DNA from: a bacterium
GTDB lineage: Bacteria; Bacteroidota; Bacteroidia; Cytophagales; Thermonemataceae
DNA length: 16,685 nucleotides
Direction of reading: 5' to 3'
Assembly (NCBI GenBank): GCA_025362415.1
Contig: JANYGM010000299.1
Location: forward strand, 1 to 16,685
The translations under genes were made by a program, and so were the position numbers. The notes below the pieces were generated by a model, which made no database searches, was not told the DNA's origin, and was given only the letters and a program-made list of their open reading frames with translations. Positions 6,667 through 13,692 of this stretch are shown here, piece after piece; positions within the stretch are counted from its first letter, which is position 1; each line of letters begins with the position of its first letter.

Positions 6667-7977
6667 TTACTCTTCATTAAAATTCAAATCTTTTCCATAC
6701 GTTTCTTTGAGTTGAGAAACAGAGAACAAAGCCACTACAAAAACCACTCCACCCACAATCAAGGCACTATTTATCTGCCCAAAATTTGTTAGTAAAGATT
6801 TGTAAAACATTGTCATAAAAAACAATGAACCACGCACAAAATTAGGCACACTTGTCGTAACGGTTGCACGCAAATTAGTGCCAAATTGCTCTGATGCAGA
6901 CGTGACGGAAATCACCCAATAGCCAGAAAAAAGCCCCAAAAAGAAACAAAGAATATAAAAATTAGTCAAAGAAATATCATTTGCAAACAAATAAATGCCA
7001 CTCAAAAGGGCAGAAATGATAATAAAAATATATTGGACTGCTTTCCTAGACTTCATTTGTTGGCTCAAAACACCACTTATCATATCTCCAATAGACAAAC
7101 CCAAATAGCAAAACATAATGGCACGCCCAGAAGTCGGTAACTCTTTCATATTTAAGGTTTTACCAAAACTTTCGCACAAATGAATAAGAAGCCCTATCAC
7201 AAACCATACAGGAATAGTGCCTACAATGCAAAAAAAGTAGGTTTTAAACCTTTGCATATTGCTAAAAAGCATAAAAAAGTTACCCATTTGCACTTTGGGA
7301 GCTATATCAGAACCACCCCTAGCCCCTCCTTCAAAGGAGGGGGATAATACTCCCCTACTTTTCAAGGAGGGGTTGGGGGTGGTTGCTTGCTTTTTTGCTT
7401 TATCAAAAAGTCCTGATTCCGACACGCCCACACGTAAAAGTAACAAAGCAAGTCCCATTCCACCACCTACCCAAAAAGCAGTTCTCCAGCCTAATTGTTC
7501 TCCTACCAAAGATGCCACAACTGCACCTAAAAGCCCTACAGATGCCACAATAGTAACGCCATAACCTCGCTGTTCTTTGGTCATTACCTCATTTACAAGC
7601 GTAATACCTGCGCCTAATTCACCTGCAAGCCCTACACCAGCAATAAAACGCAAAATCATATATTGGTCAACTGTTGTGATAAATCCGTTTGCCAAATTTG
7701 CCAAAGAATACATAATAATTGAGCCAAAAAGTACAGAAAGTCGCCCTTTTTTATCCGCCAAAATGCCCCAAAACAGTCCTCCAATAAGAAGTCCAATCAT
7801 TTGAATATTCAAAATATCAATTTTGGTATTATTAAGATTAGCCTCTTGCACACCCAAATCTAACAAACTTTGTTTTCCTATCACCAAAAACAATAATAAA
7901 TCATAAATATCAACAAAATAGCCCAACGCAGCAACCATTACGGTTAAATATATTTTTTTAGAAGAGGTTTCTGTCAT
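6667..7977 (-). CDS. MFS transporter with a repeat-derived loop insertion
   Basis: 436 residues with about twelve membrane segments, the major facilitator superfamily layout. The loop between helices 2 and 3 carries the family signature as GGLFWGILADKKGRLSVLFG (residues 66-85), and helix 4 has LRFIAGVGLAGELGAGI (109-125), close to the metabolite:H+ symporter/sugar porter branch. The substrate cannot be assigned. Between helices 6 and 7, residues about 198-223 (TTPNPSLKSRGVLSPSFEGG plus neighbours) are encoded by a palindromic intergenic-type repeat inserted in frame at 7311-7384. The ancestral protein would be about 411 residues. The insertion is in the large cytoplasmic loop, where it is likely tolerated. 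The leader before the ATG consists of CACAACTCA-type tandem words. It is transcribed alone on the minus strand. Confidence 0.85.
   Translation of the reverse strand: MTETSSKKIYLTVMVAALGYFVDIYDLLLFLVIGKQSLLDLGVQEANLNNTKIDILNIQMIGLLIGGLFWGILADKKGRLSVLFGSIIMYSLANLANGFITTVDQYMILRFIAGVGLAGELGAGITLVNEVMTKEQRGYGVTIVASVGLLGAVVASLVGEQLGWRTAFWVGGGMGLALLLLRVGVSESGLFDKAKKQATTPNPSLKSRGVLSPSFEGGARGGSDIAPKVQMGNFFMLFSNMQRFKTYFFCIVGTIPVWFVIGLLIHLCESFGKTLNMKELPTSGRAIMFCYLGLSIGDMISGVLSQQMKSRKAVQYIFIIISALLSGIYLFANDISLTNFYILCFFLGLFSGYWVISVTSASEQFGTNLRATVTTSVPNFVRGSLFFMTMFYKSLLTNFGQINSALIVGGVVFVVALFSVSQLKETYGKDLNFNEE
7311..7384. repeat. Palindromic repeat module inside the MFS gene
   Basis: A diverged copy of the 73-75 bp module seen at 12-86, 9083-9157 and 9510-9582. 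It begins aaccacccctag and ends ggggtggtt, and has two internal hairpins with ggagg/cctcc stems. Minus-strand translation is open through the whole copy and adds about 25 residues to the transporter without a frameshift. Confidence 0.85.
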
Positions 7978-7981
7978 TTTC

Positions 7982-8183
7982 TTTGAGTTGTGAATTGTGA
8001 GTTGTGAATGAATACAAAAAATATCTATACAATCTTTTAAAGCAATAATTTAGCAAAGTTATCATAAAAAAGCATATATTTACATAAATCAATTATCAAT
8101 TACGAATTTCAAATTACGAATTACGTTATTTGTTGATAATCAATATATTGTATTTCACTCACAATTCATAATTCATAACTCAA
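7982..8183. repeat. Divergent intergenic region with tandem words, both gene leaders
   Basis: This is the space between the divergent MFS (-) and nucleotidyltransferase (+) genes. At 7984-8010 the minus strand reads repeated CACAACTCA/CACAATTCA words directly before the MFS ATG. At 8155-8183 the plus strand reads TCACTCACAATTCATAATTC and continues alike directly before the ATG at 8184, so both genes have similar G-poor leaders. At 8091-8126 there are repeats of AATTACGAATT type. TTGATAATCAA lies at 8133-8143. No gene or terminator was seen. Confidence 0.65.
8054..8061 (-). promoter_or_regulatory. Candidate -7 box for the MFS gene
   Basis: The minus strand reads TAACTTTG, matching TAnnTTTG, 76 bases before the MFS ATG. 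No good -33 TTTG is visible at the expected distance. Confidence 0.35.
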
Positions 8184-9035
8184 ATGAATATTAAATTTTC
8201 TGACGAAAATCTCTTTAAAAATCTCCTAGAAAGTAGCTTAGTGAGCCTTCCTATTGGTTCTGTTTTGTATGGTTTGCAACACTCGCAAAGTGATAGGGAT
8301 TTTTTGCATATTTTACCGACTTTTAGGCAAGAAGAAGAAAGTTTTTTGAGGAATTTTCACCAATTACAATACAAAAAATCTGTAGAAAATTCATCAGAAA
8401 ATACTACAGAAATAGCATTAGAAATGCCAGAAGACCATATTTTTGTAAGTCTGCCTACATTTTTGAAAAACTGTATTGTTGGGGAGAGTACCATCAATTT
8501 TGAGTGTTTGCATACGGTTGCACTCAAAGAAAGTAAGTTGTCGTTTTTGTATGAACAAAGAAAAAATTTCTATAATTATTGTATTATGCGGGCTTATTTG
8601 GGCTTTTGTGAGCGAGATATTAAGCATTATAAAAAACGCCAAACTGACACAGACAGAGCTTCAGGCATTATACACGTACAACGAGGCTTACTTTTTGCGC
8701 AAAACATTTTTCAGGATAATTTTGAACTGATTGTAGATGATTTAGTGGATTTTGGTGGAGATGTGCGAGCAAATTATAAGGAATTTGAGCGTTTTTTGCC
8801 TATTTATTTGGAATCCGCCAAAGATTTTCGTCAAGAAACACTCAATAAAGCCTACGAAAGGGGTGATTTGGTGCGTTATATGTTGCCAGAAAATCAGAAA
8901 ATTTTAGATAATTCTTTGTCTGCATTGATAGCAACAGATTTTTATCAGCAAAAACGCAACCAAATTACACAAGAAAATCAAACCCAAATAATGGAAATGT
9001 ATTACAACTCCTTTGAAAATTGGGTAGAATATTAG
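8184..9035 (+). CDS. Nucleotidyltransferase domain protein (DNA polymerase beta superfamily, YcgL-like)
   Basis: 283 residues. Residues 25-39 read GSVLYGLQHSQSDRD, the G-S-x(n)-G-x(n)-S-D-x-D signature of the polymerase-beta-like nucleotidyltransferase fold; Asp37 and Asp39 would bind the two metal ions. The rest is mainly helical and resembles the large predicted nucleotidyltransferase group (COG3541-type, YcgL). A third catalytic acidic residue is expected later, possibly in LIVDDLVDFGGD (about 180-192), but I cannot place it with certainty. The substrate is unknown. It is a single plus-strand gene with a repeat-derived leader. Its last two codons (TAT TAG) lie inside the left terminal repeat of the foldback element at 9030-9212, so the native C-terminus may have been altered. 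Confidence 0.75.
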   Translation: MNIKFSDENLFKNLLESSLVSLPIGSVLYGLQHSQSDRDFLHILPTFRQEEESFLRNFHQLQYKKSVENSSENTTEIALEMPEDHIFVSLPTFLKNCIVGESTINFECLHTVALKESKLSFLYEQRKNFYNYCIMRAYLGFCERDIKHYKKRQTDTDRASGIIHVQRGLLFAQNIFQDNFELIVDDLVDFGGDVRANYKEFERFLPIYLESAKDFRQETLNKAYERGDLVRYMLPENQKILDNSLSALIATDFYQQKRNQITQENQTQIMEMYYNSFENWVEY

Positions 9036-9212
9036 AGTTTTTATTACTTGATAATCAAATGTTTAGCACAAATAAATATCAAAACCACCCCTAACCCCTC
9101 CTTAGGAAGGAGGGGAATTTTACTCCCCTCCTTTTTAAGGAGGGGCTGGGAGTGGTTTTTAGTGCCAATTTATTGTTAAATACTTGATAATCAAACTATA
9201 AAAACTCTATTA
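9030..9212. mobile_element. Foldback (MITE-like) element with about 37-bp terminal inverted repeats
   Basis: The left end from TATTAGAGTTTTTAT and the right end read in reverse, TAATAGAGTTTTTAT, are inverted copies. The similarity continues through TTGATAATCAA / TTGATTATCAA and TGTTTAGCA / TATTTAACA, about 37 bases each. The centre (9083-9157) is the G/C-rich three-stem palindromic module. The right 141 bases recur at 1-141. No coding capacity for a transposase and no clear target duplication. The start of the element supplies the stop codon of the preceding gene. Confidence 0.65.
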
Positions 9213-9280
9213 AATACGAGGTACGAGGTTTGAGGTACGAGGTACGAAATTTTAAGTATTAGGTTTGAAGTACGAAATAC
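9213..9280. repeat. TACGAGGT/TACGAAAT-type tandem words before the four-helix-bundle gene
   Basis: Imperfect tandem copies of tacgaggt, tttgaggtacga and tttgaagtacgaaa. This is the same family as 1316-1341 and 9782-9857. It lies between the foldback element and the ATG at 9303. Confidence 0.7.
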
Positions 9281-9302
9281 AAAACAAAATAAAGATAAAT
9301 AT

Positions 9303-9787
9303 ATGCAAGATTTGAAAGAACGAACGAAACAATTTGCTATTAGAATTATTCGTATGACAGAAAGTATAACTCAAAATAAAATTGGCACAGTTATTACAAA
9401 TCAAATTTTGCGTTCTGCAACATCAGTAGGAGCAAATTATAGAGTTGCACAAAGAGGGAAATCTTCAGCAGATTTTATCAATAATAGGACTTACGCAAAA
9501 CCTATTAAAAACCACCCCTAACCCCTCCTAAAAAGGAGGGGGACAAACTCCCCTCCTTCCTAAGGAGGGGCTGGGGGTGGTTATAGAACTTTTTTGCGTA
9601 AGTCCTAAATAAATTAAAAATTGTTGAGGAAGAACTTGATGAAACAATATACTGGTTAGAACTTATAGAAGATTTGGGGCTACTCAAACCTGAATTATTA
9701 GCTAATTTAAAAAATGAAGGTGATGAAATTCTTAGAATAATAGTTTCCAGCATCAAAACAGCAAGAAACAAAGCACGAGGTTCTTGA
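9303..9787 (+). pseudogene. Four-helix-bundle protein gene interrupted by a MITE-like element
   Basis: The first 59 codons (9303-9479) encode MQDLKERTKQFAIRIIRMTE… through QILRSATSVGANYRVAQRGK and SSADFI, typical of the four-helix-bundle (S23/ribosomal intervening-sequence-type) family. After the insertion, the frame from 9608 continues NKLKIVEEELDETIYWLELI and on to a TGA at 9785-9787. Joining the two halves and removing one copy of the AATAA target duplication restores an uninterrupted protein of about 118 residues, the usual length. In the present sequence translation runs into the element and stops after 72 residues, losing helices 3-4. Family function is unknown; members are common and often duplicated in Bacteroidota. 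The stop codon is the first part of a tandem repeat. Confidence 0.88.
9485..9607. mobile_element. 123-bp MITE-like insertion, perfect 16-bp TIRs, 5-bp target duplication
   Basis: The ends are TAGGACTTACGCAAAA at 9485-9500 and its exact reverse complement at 9592-9607, flanked by AATAA at 9480-9484 and 9608-9612. Inside is one copy of the G/C-rich palindromic module (9510-9582). No transposase gene, so it must be moved by one encoded elsewhere. The interrupted gene reads perfectly across the empty site, which fixes the boundaries. Confidence 0.9.
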
Positions 9788-9857
9788 GGTACGAAGTTTG
9801 AGGTACGAAGTTTGAGGTACGAAGTTTGAGGTACGAAGTTTGAGGTACGAGGTACGA
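9782..9857. repeat. Tandem 14-bp repeat (aggtacgaagtttg)
   Basis: Four consecutive near-perfect 14-bp units followed by a partial variant (aggtacgaggtacga). The first unit contains the stop codon of the four-helix-bundle gene. The first 17 bases recur on the minus strand at 1325-1341. Confidence 0.9.
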
Positions 9858-9879
9858 ATAAAAATTAAAGTTTTACATT

Positions 9880-9907
9880 CGTCCCTCGTCCCTCGTCCCT
9901 CGTCCCT
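9880..9907. repeat. Four tandem copies of cgtccct
   Basis: Exact 7-bp tandem repeat at 9880-9907. Read on the minus strand it is AGGGACG repeated, and its first bases form the TAG stop codon of the DUF2452 gene. Confidence 0.9.
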
Positions 9908-10457
9908 ATTCCTCTTCTTCTGGTTTTACTTCATAAACAACTTCATCTTGCCCATCTCTAAAATCTTCTTTGAAGTTTTCATTTTCTTCTAAGATTTGCC
10001 AAGTATGGTCGGCAAACATTTTGACTGTTGCCAAATATTTTTCAAAAGGGATTTTCTTTCCCCATTCTGCAGGCGCAACAAGTGAGAGTAAATATTCTCC
10101 TGTTTTGCGTTGATAAACGTGGTAAGTTTCGTTGATATATGGCTCAAAACCCATTGTAGCCTTATATATTTTCTCTGAAAGTTCTTTGCGTGCTTGTAAG
10201 TTTTTGGCTTGTGCGACAAGCGTTTCCATTTGTTTATAAATCTGCGCCATTTGCACATCAGTCTGCTGATACATAGCATTGAGTGCTTTTGTCTTAATTT
10301 TCCCTTTGTCTTCTGGCTTAATCACTACGCTACCACGCTCGTGGGCATAAGGCAAAAGCCCAGGAATATCAGTTGTATGAGATTTATCTATTGGATTGAT
10401 AAATTCTTTTTTTATGTTAGATTTGTCGTTCTTTTCTTTGTTGTCGTTGTTTTCCAT
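9906..10457 (-). CDS. DUF2452 domain-containing protein
   Basis: 183 residues, no signal peptide or membrane segment. After a charged, Asn/Lys-rich start (about 1-20), the protein has the family's conserved blocks: LPYAHERGSVVIKPEDKGKI (35-54), AMYQQTDVQMAQIYKQME (61-78), a helical stretch with KIYKATMGFEP (about 97-107), and YLLSLVAPAEWG (about 126-137). The C-terminus is acidic (VKPEEEE). The function of DUF2452 is unknown. The gene is downstream of the histidine kinase gene's position on the same strand but separated by a small hairpin, and no promoter box was recognised. The stop codon overlaps the cgtccct repeat, so the acidic end may have been shaped by the repeat. Confidence 0.85.
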   Translation of the reverse strand: MENNDNKEKNDKSNIKKEFINPIDKSHTTDIPGLLPYAHERGSVVIKPEDKGKIKTKALNAMYQQTDVQMAQIYKQMETLVAQAKNLQARKELSEKIYKATMGFEPYINETYHVYQRKTGEYLLSLVAPAEWGKKIPFEKYLATVKMFADHTWQILEENENFKEDFRDGQDEVVYEVKPEEEE

Positions 10458-10518
10458 TGTAAAATTTAGCTGAAATAATCTGTCTATTAAACATCAAAAA
10501 TAAAAAAAGGTTTTAAGT

Positions 10519-10543
10519 AATTAGGAATTTTTAATTCCTAATT
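10519..10543 (-). terminator. Hairpin overlapping the histidine kinase stop, possible weak terminator
   Basis: Perfect 11-bp inverted repeat AATTAGGAATT/AATTCCTAATT around a 3-base loop, including the kinase stop codon. On the minus strand a T run (CCTTTTTTTA) follows only about 8 bases later, and the stem is A/T-rich, so termination strength is doubtful. Confidence 0.35.
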
Positions 10544-11623
10544 CACAAGTGCATTCAAACTAAGCTCAAAAGTAAAGGTAGTGCCTTTATTTGCTTTGCT
10601 TTCCACTTGAATAGTTGCGTTGTGCGCATCAAGAATTTGTTTGACAATGGCAAGCCCCAAACCTGTGCCTCCACGCTCTTTAGAACGGCTTTTTTCTACC
10701 CTATAAAAACGCTCAAAAATGCGTTCTAAATGTTTTGAAGGTATGCCCAAACCATTATCTTGAATGGTAATCAAACAAGTTTCTTCATTTTGTTGCAAAA
10801 AAACTTTCACAAAACCGTTTTCATTGCCATATTTGATGCTATTTTCTATAATATTAGTGAAAACTTGCTTAATGCGTTGTGGGTCTGCATAAACCATACA
10901 TTCAGTTATGTTTTCACTCACATTGGCATTCATTAGTGTATTTACAGACTTGCTAGAAAGTTTAAGAGAGAGCGTTATTTGGCGTTCTTGTGCAGTATCT
11001 TCTAGTTGGTCAAAGACTTCTTTGGTAATTTCTACCAAATTAACCTTTCTAAAATTCATTTTGATTGTGCCACTTTCTATTTGTGATAACATCAGTAAAT
11101 CTTGTACCAACAAATCTAGTCCATCTAGGCTTCTAGCGGCTTTTTTCAAAAATCTTTCTCTCACATTTTCATCTTCTGCTGCACCATCTAACAATGTATG
11201 AATAAATCCTTGTGCTGCAAAAATAGGTGTTTTCAGTTCGTGAGAAATATCCGCTAAAAACTCTCTTCTAAATGCTTCTAAGGCAATTAGTTGGTCTATT
11301 TCTTTTTGTTTTTGAGAAGTATAATCATAAATATCTGTTTGTAGTTGTTCTATGGGCGTTGCAAGTGTTGAGATACGTTTTTTAGTTATCTTAAAATCTT
11401 TCTTTTTGATTTTATTAAAGGCGGCATAAAGTTCGTTTATCTCGCTAAAAACAAGCATTTCCAAACTAAAAACAATCAGCAAAAAAGAAGAAAAAAACGC
11501 AATAAAAAACGTAACAAGCAAGATAAGCGTATCTACATTTTTCAAAAGTGAAACAAAAAGCGCAGTAAAAGTAGCTATCAAAAAAGCAAGCAGAAAAGAA
11601 AGGTTTTTTGGGCTTAATTTCAT
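10538..11623 (-). CDS. Sensor histidine kinase, PhoR-like
   Basis: 361 residues. Two membrane helices (about 8-27 and 32-55) with almost no extracytoplasmic loop are followed by a helical linker. The dimerisation/phosphoacceptor domain has FLADISHELKTP, with His128 as the phosphorylation site. The ATPase domain shows N box NIIENSIKYG, G1 DNGLGI, F box IFERFYR and G2 GGTGLGLAI. All catalytic motifs are intact, so it should autophosphorylate and pass phosphate to a response regulator. No response regulator is next to it, so its partner is elsewhere or lies outside the operon. The short periplasmic loop suggests sensing in the membrane or through a partner. The signal is unknown. Confidence 0.92.
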   Translation of the reverse strand: MKLSPKNLSFLLAFLIATFTALFVSLLKNVDTLILLVTFFIAFFSSFLLIVFSLEMLVFSEINELYAAFNKIKKKDFKITKKRISTLATPIEQLQTDIYDYTSQKQKEIDQLIALEAFRREFLADISHELKTPIFAAQGFIHTLLDGAAEDENVRERFLKKAARSLDGLDLLVQDLLMLSQIESGTIKMNFRKVNLVEITKEVFDQLEDTAQERQITLSLKLSSKSVNTLMNANVSENITECMVYADPQRIKQVFTNIIENSIKYGNENGFVKVFLQQNEETCLITIQDNGLGIPSKHLERIFERFYRVEKSRSKERGGTGLGLAIVKQILDAHNATIQVESKANKGTTFTFELSLNALVN

Positions 11624-11665
11624 TATTTTTTGATGCGTTTTTTACAATTTACTGATAATGATAAA

Positions 11666-11705
11666 CCCATAAGCCACTACAATAGTTGCTTATGGGCGTT
11701 TTTTT
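11666..11705. terminator. Hairpin with T run in the kinase upstream region
   Basis: A 9-bp stem CCCATAAGC (11666-11674) / GCTTATGGG (11688-11696) with a loop that can pair further. On the plus strand it is followed by CGTTTTTTT. On the minus strand, where the neighbouring genes lie, only TTTATC follows. It may end the transcript of the 11749-12204 gene weakly, or terminate antisense transcription. Confidence 0.5.
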
Positions 11706-11748
11706 GAGTATTTTAGATAATAAGTAGAAACATTTAACACTACGAAAA

Positions 11749-12204
11749 TTATGCTAAACCTGCTAAGTCAGGGAATTTTTCAATTATTTTCTTTAAAATA
11801 TTTTCTGATTTCAACTCTTTTTCTTGGTGTTTTAGTTCTTTCTCTTTGAGTTCTTTTACTTCTTTTTCTAACTCTACCATTTTGATTTCAAATGGCTTTA
11901 AAGCAGCTCTTCTATCCCACAAAACAAAACCAATAAAGCTCAAAATAGCAGCAATAAGAACTCCTACTAAACTCATTATGACTATCATAAAGGTATTTTG
12001 TGTATCAAGGCGTTTTTCTGTAGATTTTTCAAAACTTTCCAATTTGGTAGCTGTAATAGCTTGTTGTTTAGCTAGTTCTGCAACTTGCTTATTGGTTTCT
12101 ACTTGTTGTTTTGCAATTTCAATCAATATTTCTCTATCTGTTTGTGCTGATAACCCAAACGGAATAAGTAGTAGCAGTATTATGAGGATATTTTTCATTT
12201 TCAT
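11749..12204 (-). CDS. Small membrane protein with signal peptide and coiled coils, unknown function
   Basis: 151 residues. Residues 1-20 look like a signal peptide (LIILLLLIPFGLSAQ). Residues 22-68 form a Gln/Lys-rich helical region likely to be a periplasmic coiled coil. Residues about 72-97 are a single membrane helix (MIVIMSLVGVLIAAILSFIG), and residues 105-145 are a strongly charged coiled coil (KEVKELKEKELKHQEKELK). I do not recognise the family. The layout suggests an oligomerising membrane protein, possibly a scaffold. The ATG at 12204 is followed two codons later by another ATG; either could be used. The gene has an excellent own promoter at 12219-12249, so it is not simply read from murA. 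Confidence 0.7.
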   Translation of the reverse strand: MKMKNILIILLLLIPFGLSAQTDREILIEIAKQQVETNKQVAELAKQQAITATKLESFEKSTEKRLDTQNTFMIVIMSLVGVLIAAILSFIGFVLWDRRAALKPFEIKMVELEKEVKELKEKELKHQEKELKSENILKKIIEKFPDLAGLA

Positions 12205-12218
12205 ATATTTTAGTCATA

Positions 12219-12249
12219 CAAAATTACACTAAAATTCTTACAATACAAA
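12219..12249 (-). promoter_or_regulatory. Bacteroidota-type promoter for the 151-residue membrane protein
   Basis: On the minus strand TTTG (12249-12246), 19 bases, then TAATTTTG (12226-12219). Sequence and spacing match the TTTG/TAnnTTTG consensus. The start of transcription should lie only about 10 bases before the ATG, giving a very short leader. Confidence 0.7.
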
Positions 12250-12295
12250 ATAGTTTAATCTTAGATTTTTTTGATTTATTTCCTTATTTTTTGAT

Positions 12296-13612
12296 TTATA
12301 ATCTTTGAATATCTGCTCCCAAAGCACGCAAACGCCCATCAATATTCTGATAACCTCTATCAATTTGTTCAGAATTATCAATAATGCTCGTCCCATTGGC
12401 AGAAAGTGCTGCAATTAAAAGTGATACGCCTGCACGTATGTCGGGTGAGGTCATACGTATGCCACGAAGTTGCGTTTTTTTGTCAAGTCCTATGACAGTT
12501 GCCCTGTGTGGGTCGCATAAGATGATTTTTGCGCCCATATCTGCCAATTTATCCACAAAAAACAAACGACTTTCAAACATTTTCTGATGTACCAAAAGCG
12601 TTCCTCGTGCTTGTATGGCAGTTACGAGGATAATACTCAACAAATCAGGCGTAAAACCAGGCCAAGGTGCATCATAAATAGTTAAGATTGAACCATCTAA
12701 AAACGTGTTTATCTCATAACTTTCTTGTGAAGGAATATAAATATCATCTCCACGTATTTCTAACTCAATACCAAGTTTTCTAAAAACCTTTGGAATGCAG
12801 CCTAGTTGCTCTATACAAACATTTTTTATAGTAATTTCTGATGAAGTCATAGCGGCAAGCCCAATAAAACTTCCTATCTCAATCATATCAGGCAAAACGG
12901 TGTGTTCTGTACCAGAAAGTTCTCCTACGCCCTCAATAATCAGTAAATTAGAACTGATACCAGTAATTTTTGCACCCATTCTATTAAGCATCAAGCAAAG
13001 TTGTTGCAAATACGGCTCACAAGCGGCATTATAAATAGTTGTTTTGCCTTTTGCAAGCACTGCTGCCATTACAATATTTGCCGTTCCTGTTACGGAGGCT
13101 TCATCTAACAAAATATATTTTCCAACAAGATTGGACGCATCAATTTCATAAAAACCTGTTTGTTCGTTGTAATCAAACCTTGCGCCAAGTTCTTGAAAAC
13201 CTGCAAAATGTGTATCTAATGGTCTTCTACCTATTTTATCTCCACCAGGACGAGGTATTTTACTTTTTCCAAAACGTGCCAAAAGCGGACCCAAAATCAT
13301 AATAGAACCTCTCAAAGCAGCTCCTTTTTGAAGGTAAGCAGGCGTTTCTAAATAATCCAAATTGATGTTTCTTGCCTCAAAACGGTAAGAATTTTCAGTT
13401 TCTTTTGTACTAATTTTGTCTGTTTTTACGCCCAAATCAGTCAAAATATCTATGAGCATATTGACATCTCTAATATTTGGAATATTATGAACAATCACAG
13501 GCTCTGGGGTGAGCAAAACTGCGCAAAGTATTTGCAAAACTTCATTTTTTGCGCCTTGTGGTACTATTTCACCTTTGAGACGGTTGCCGCCTTTTATTTG
13601 GATAGAAGCCAT
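12296..13612 (-). CDS. murA: UDP-N-acetylglucosamine 1-carboxyvinyltransferase
   Basis: 438 residues, the usual MurA length. It catalyses the first committed step of peptidoglycan precursor synthesis in the cytoplasm (UDP-GlcNAc + phosphoenolpyruvate to the enolpyruvyl product). Lys22 in GAKNEVL is the conserved active-site lysine, Arg101 precedes the GSIMILGPLLARFG block, and residues 121-131 read RPGGDKIGRRP. In E. coli the same loop is GGCTIGARP with catalytic Cys115; here Asp125 replaces it, the natural variant known to keep activity and prevent fosfomycin attachment. Later blocks such as EIGSFIGLAAMTSSEI and TPDLLSIILVTAIQARG are typical. The ATG at 13612 starts MASIQIKGG, the family start. 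The leader is made of CACAACTCA-type words; a foldback element lies further upstream. Confidence 0.97.
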   Translation of the reverse strand: MASIQIKGGNRLKGEIVPQGAKNEVLQILCAVLLTPEPVIVHNIPNIRDVNMLIDILTDLGVKTDKISTKETENSYRFEARNINLDYLETPAYLQKGAALRGSIMILGPLLARFGKSKIPRPGGDKIGRRPLDTHFAGFQELGARFDYNEQTGFYEIDASNLVGKYILLDEASVTGTANIVMAAVLAKGKTTIYNAACEPYLQQLCLMLNRMGAKITGISSNLLIIEGVGELSGTEHTVLPDMIEIGSFIGLAAMTSSEITIKNVCIEQLGCIPKVFRKLGIELEIRGDDIYIPSQESYEINTFLDGSILTIYDAPWPGFTPDLLSIILVTAIQARGTLLVHQKMFESRLFFVDKLADMGAKIILCDPHRATVIGLDKKTQLRGIRMTSPDIRAGVSLLIAALSANGTSIIDNSEQIDRGYQNIDGRLRALGADIQRL

Positions 13613-13616
13613 TATT

Positions 13617-13650
13617 TGAGTTGTGAGTTGTAAGTTGTGAATTTTGAGTT
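13617..13650. repeat. CACAACTCA-type tandem words in the murA leader
   Basis: The minus strand reads repeated AACTCACAACTCAAAT-like words ending 3 bases before the murA ATG (plus strand: ttgagttgtgagttgtaagt and further). It is the same word family as before the MFS gene at 7984-8010. Confidence 0.7.
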
Positions 13651-13692
13651 AAAAATAGTTGCAAAAATGTACTTTTCAATTTTGTATTTCTA

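Noticed and set aside
9505..9771. 88-residue minus-strand frame over the MITE-like element
   Set aside because: It is antisense to the four-helix-bundle gene and translates the palindromic module (a common false protein from such repeats).
9789..9905. Regulatory RNA or riboswitch in the 9788-9905 gap
   Set aside because: The gap is accounted for by two tandem repeats plus a short AT stretch; no aptamer-like structure was seen.
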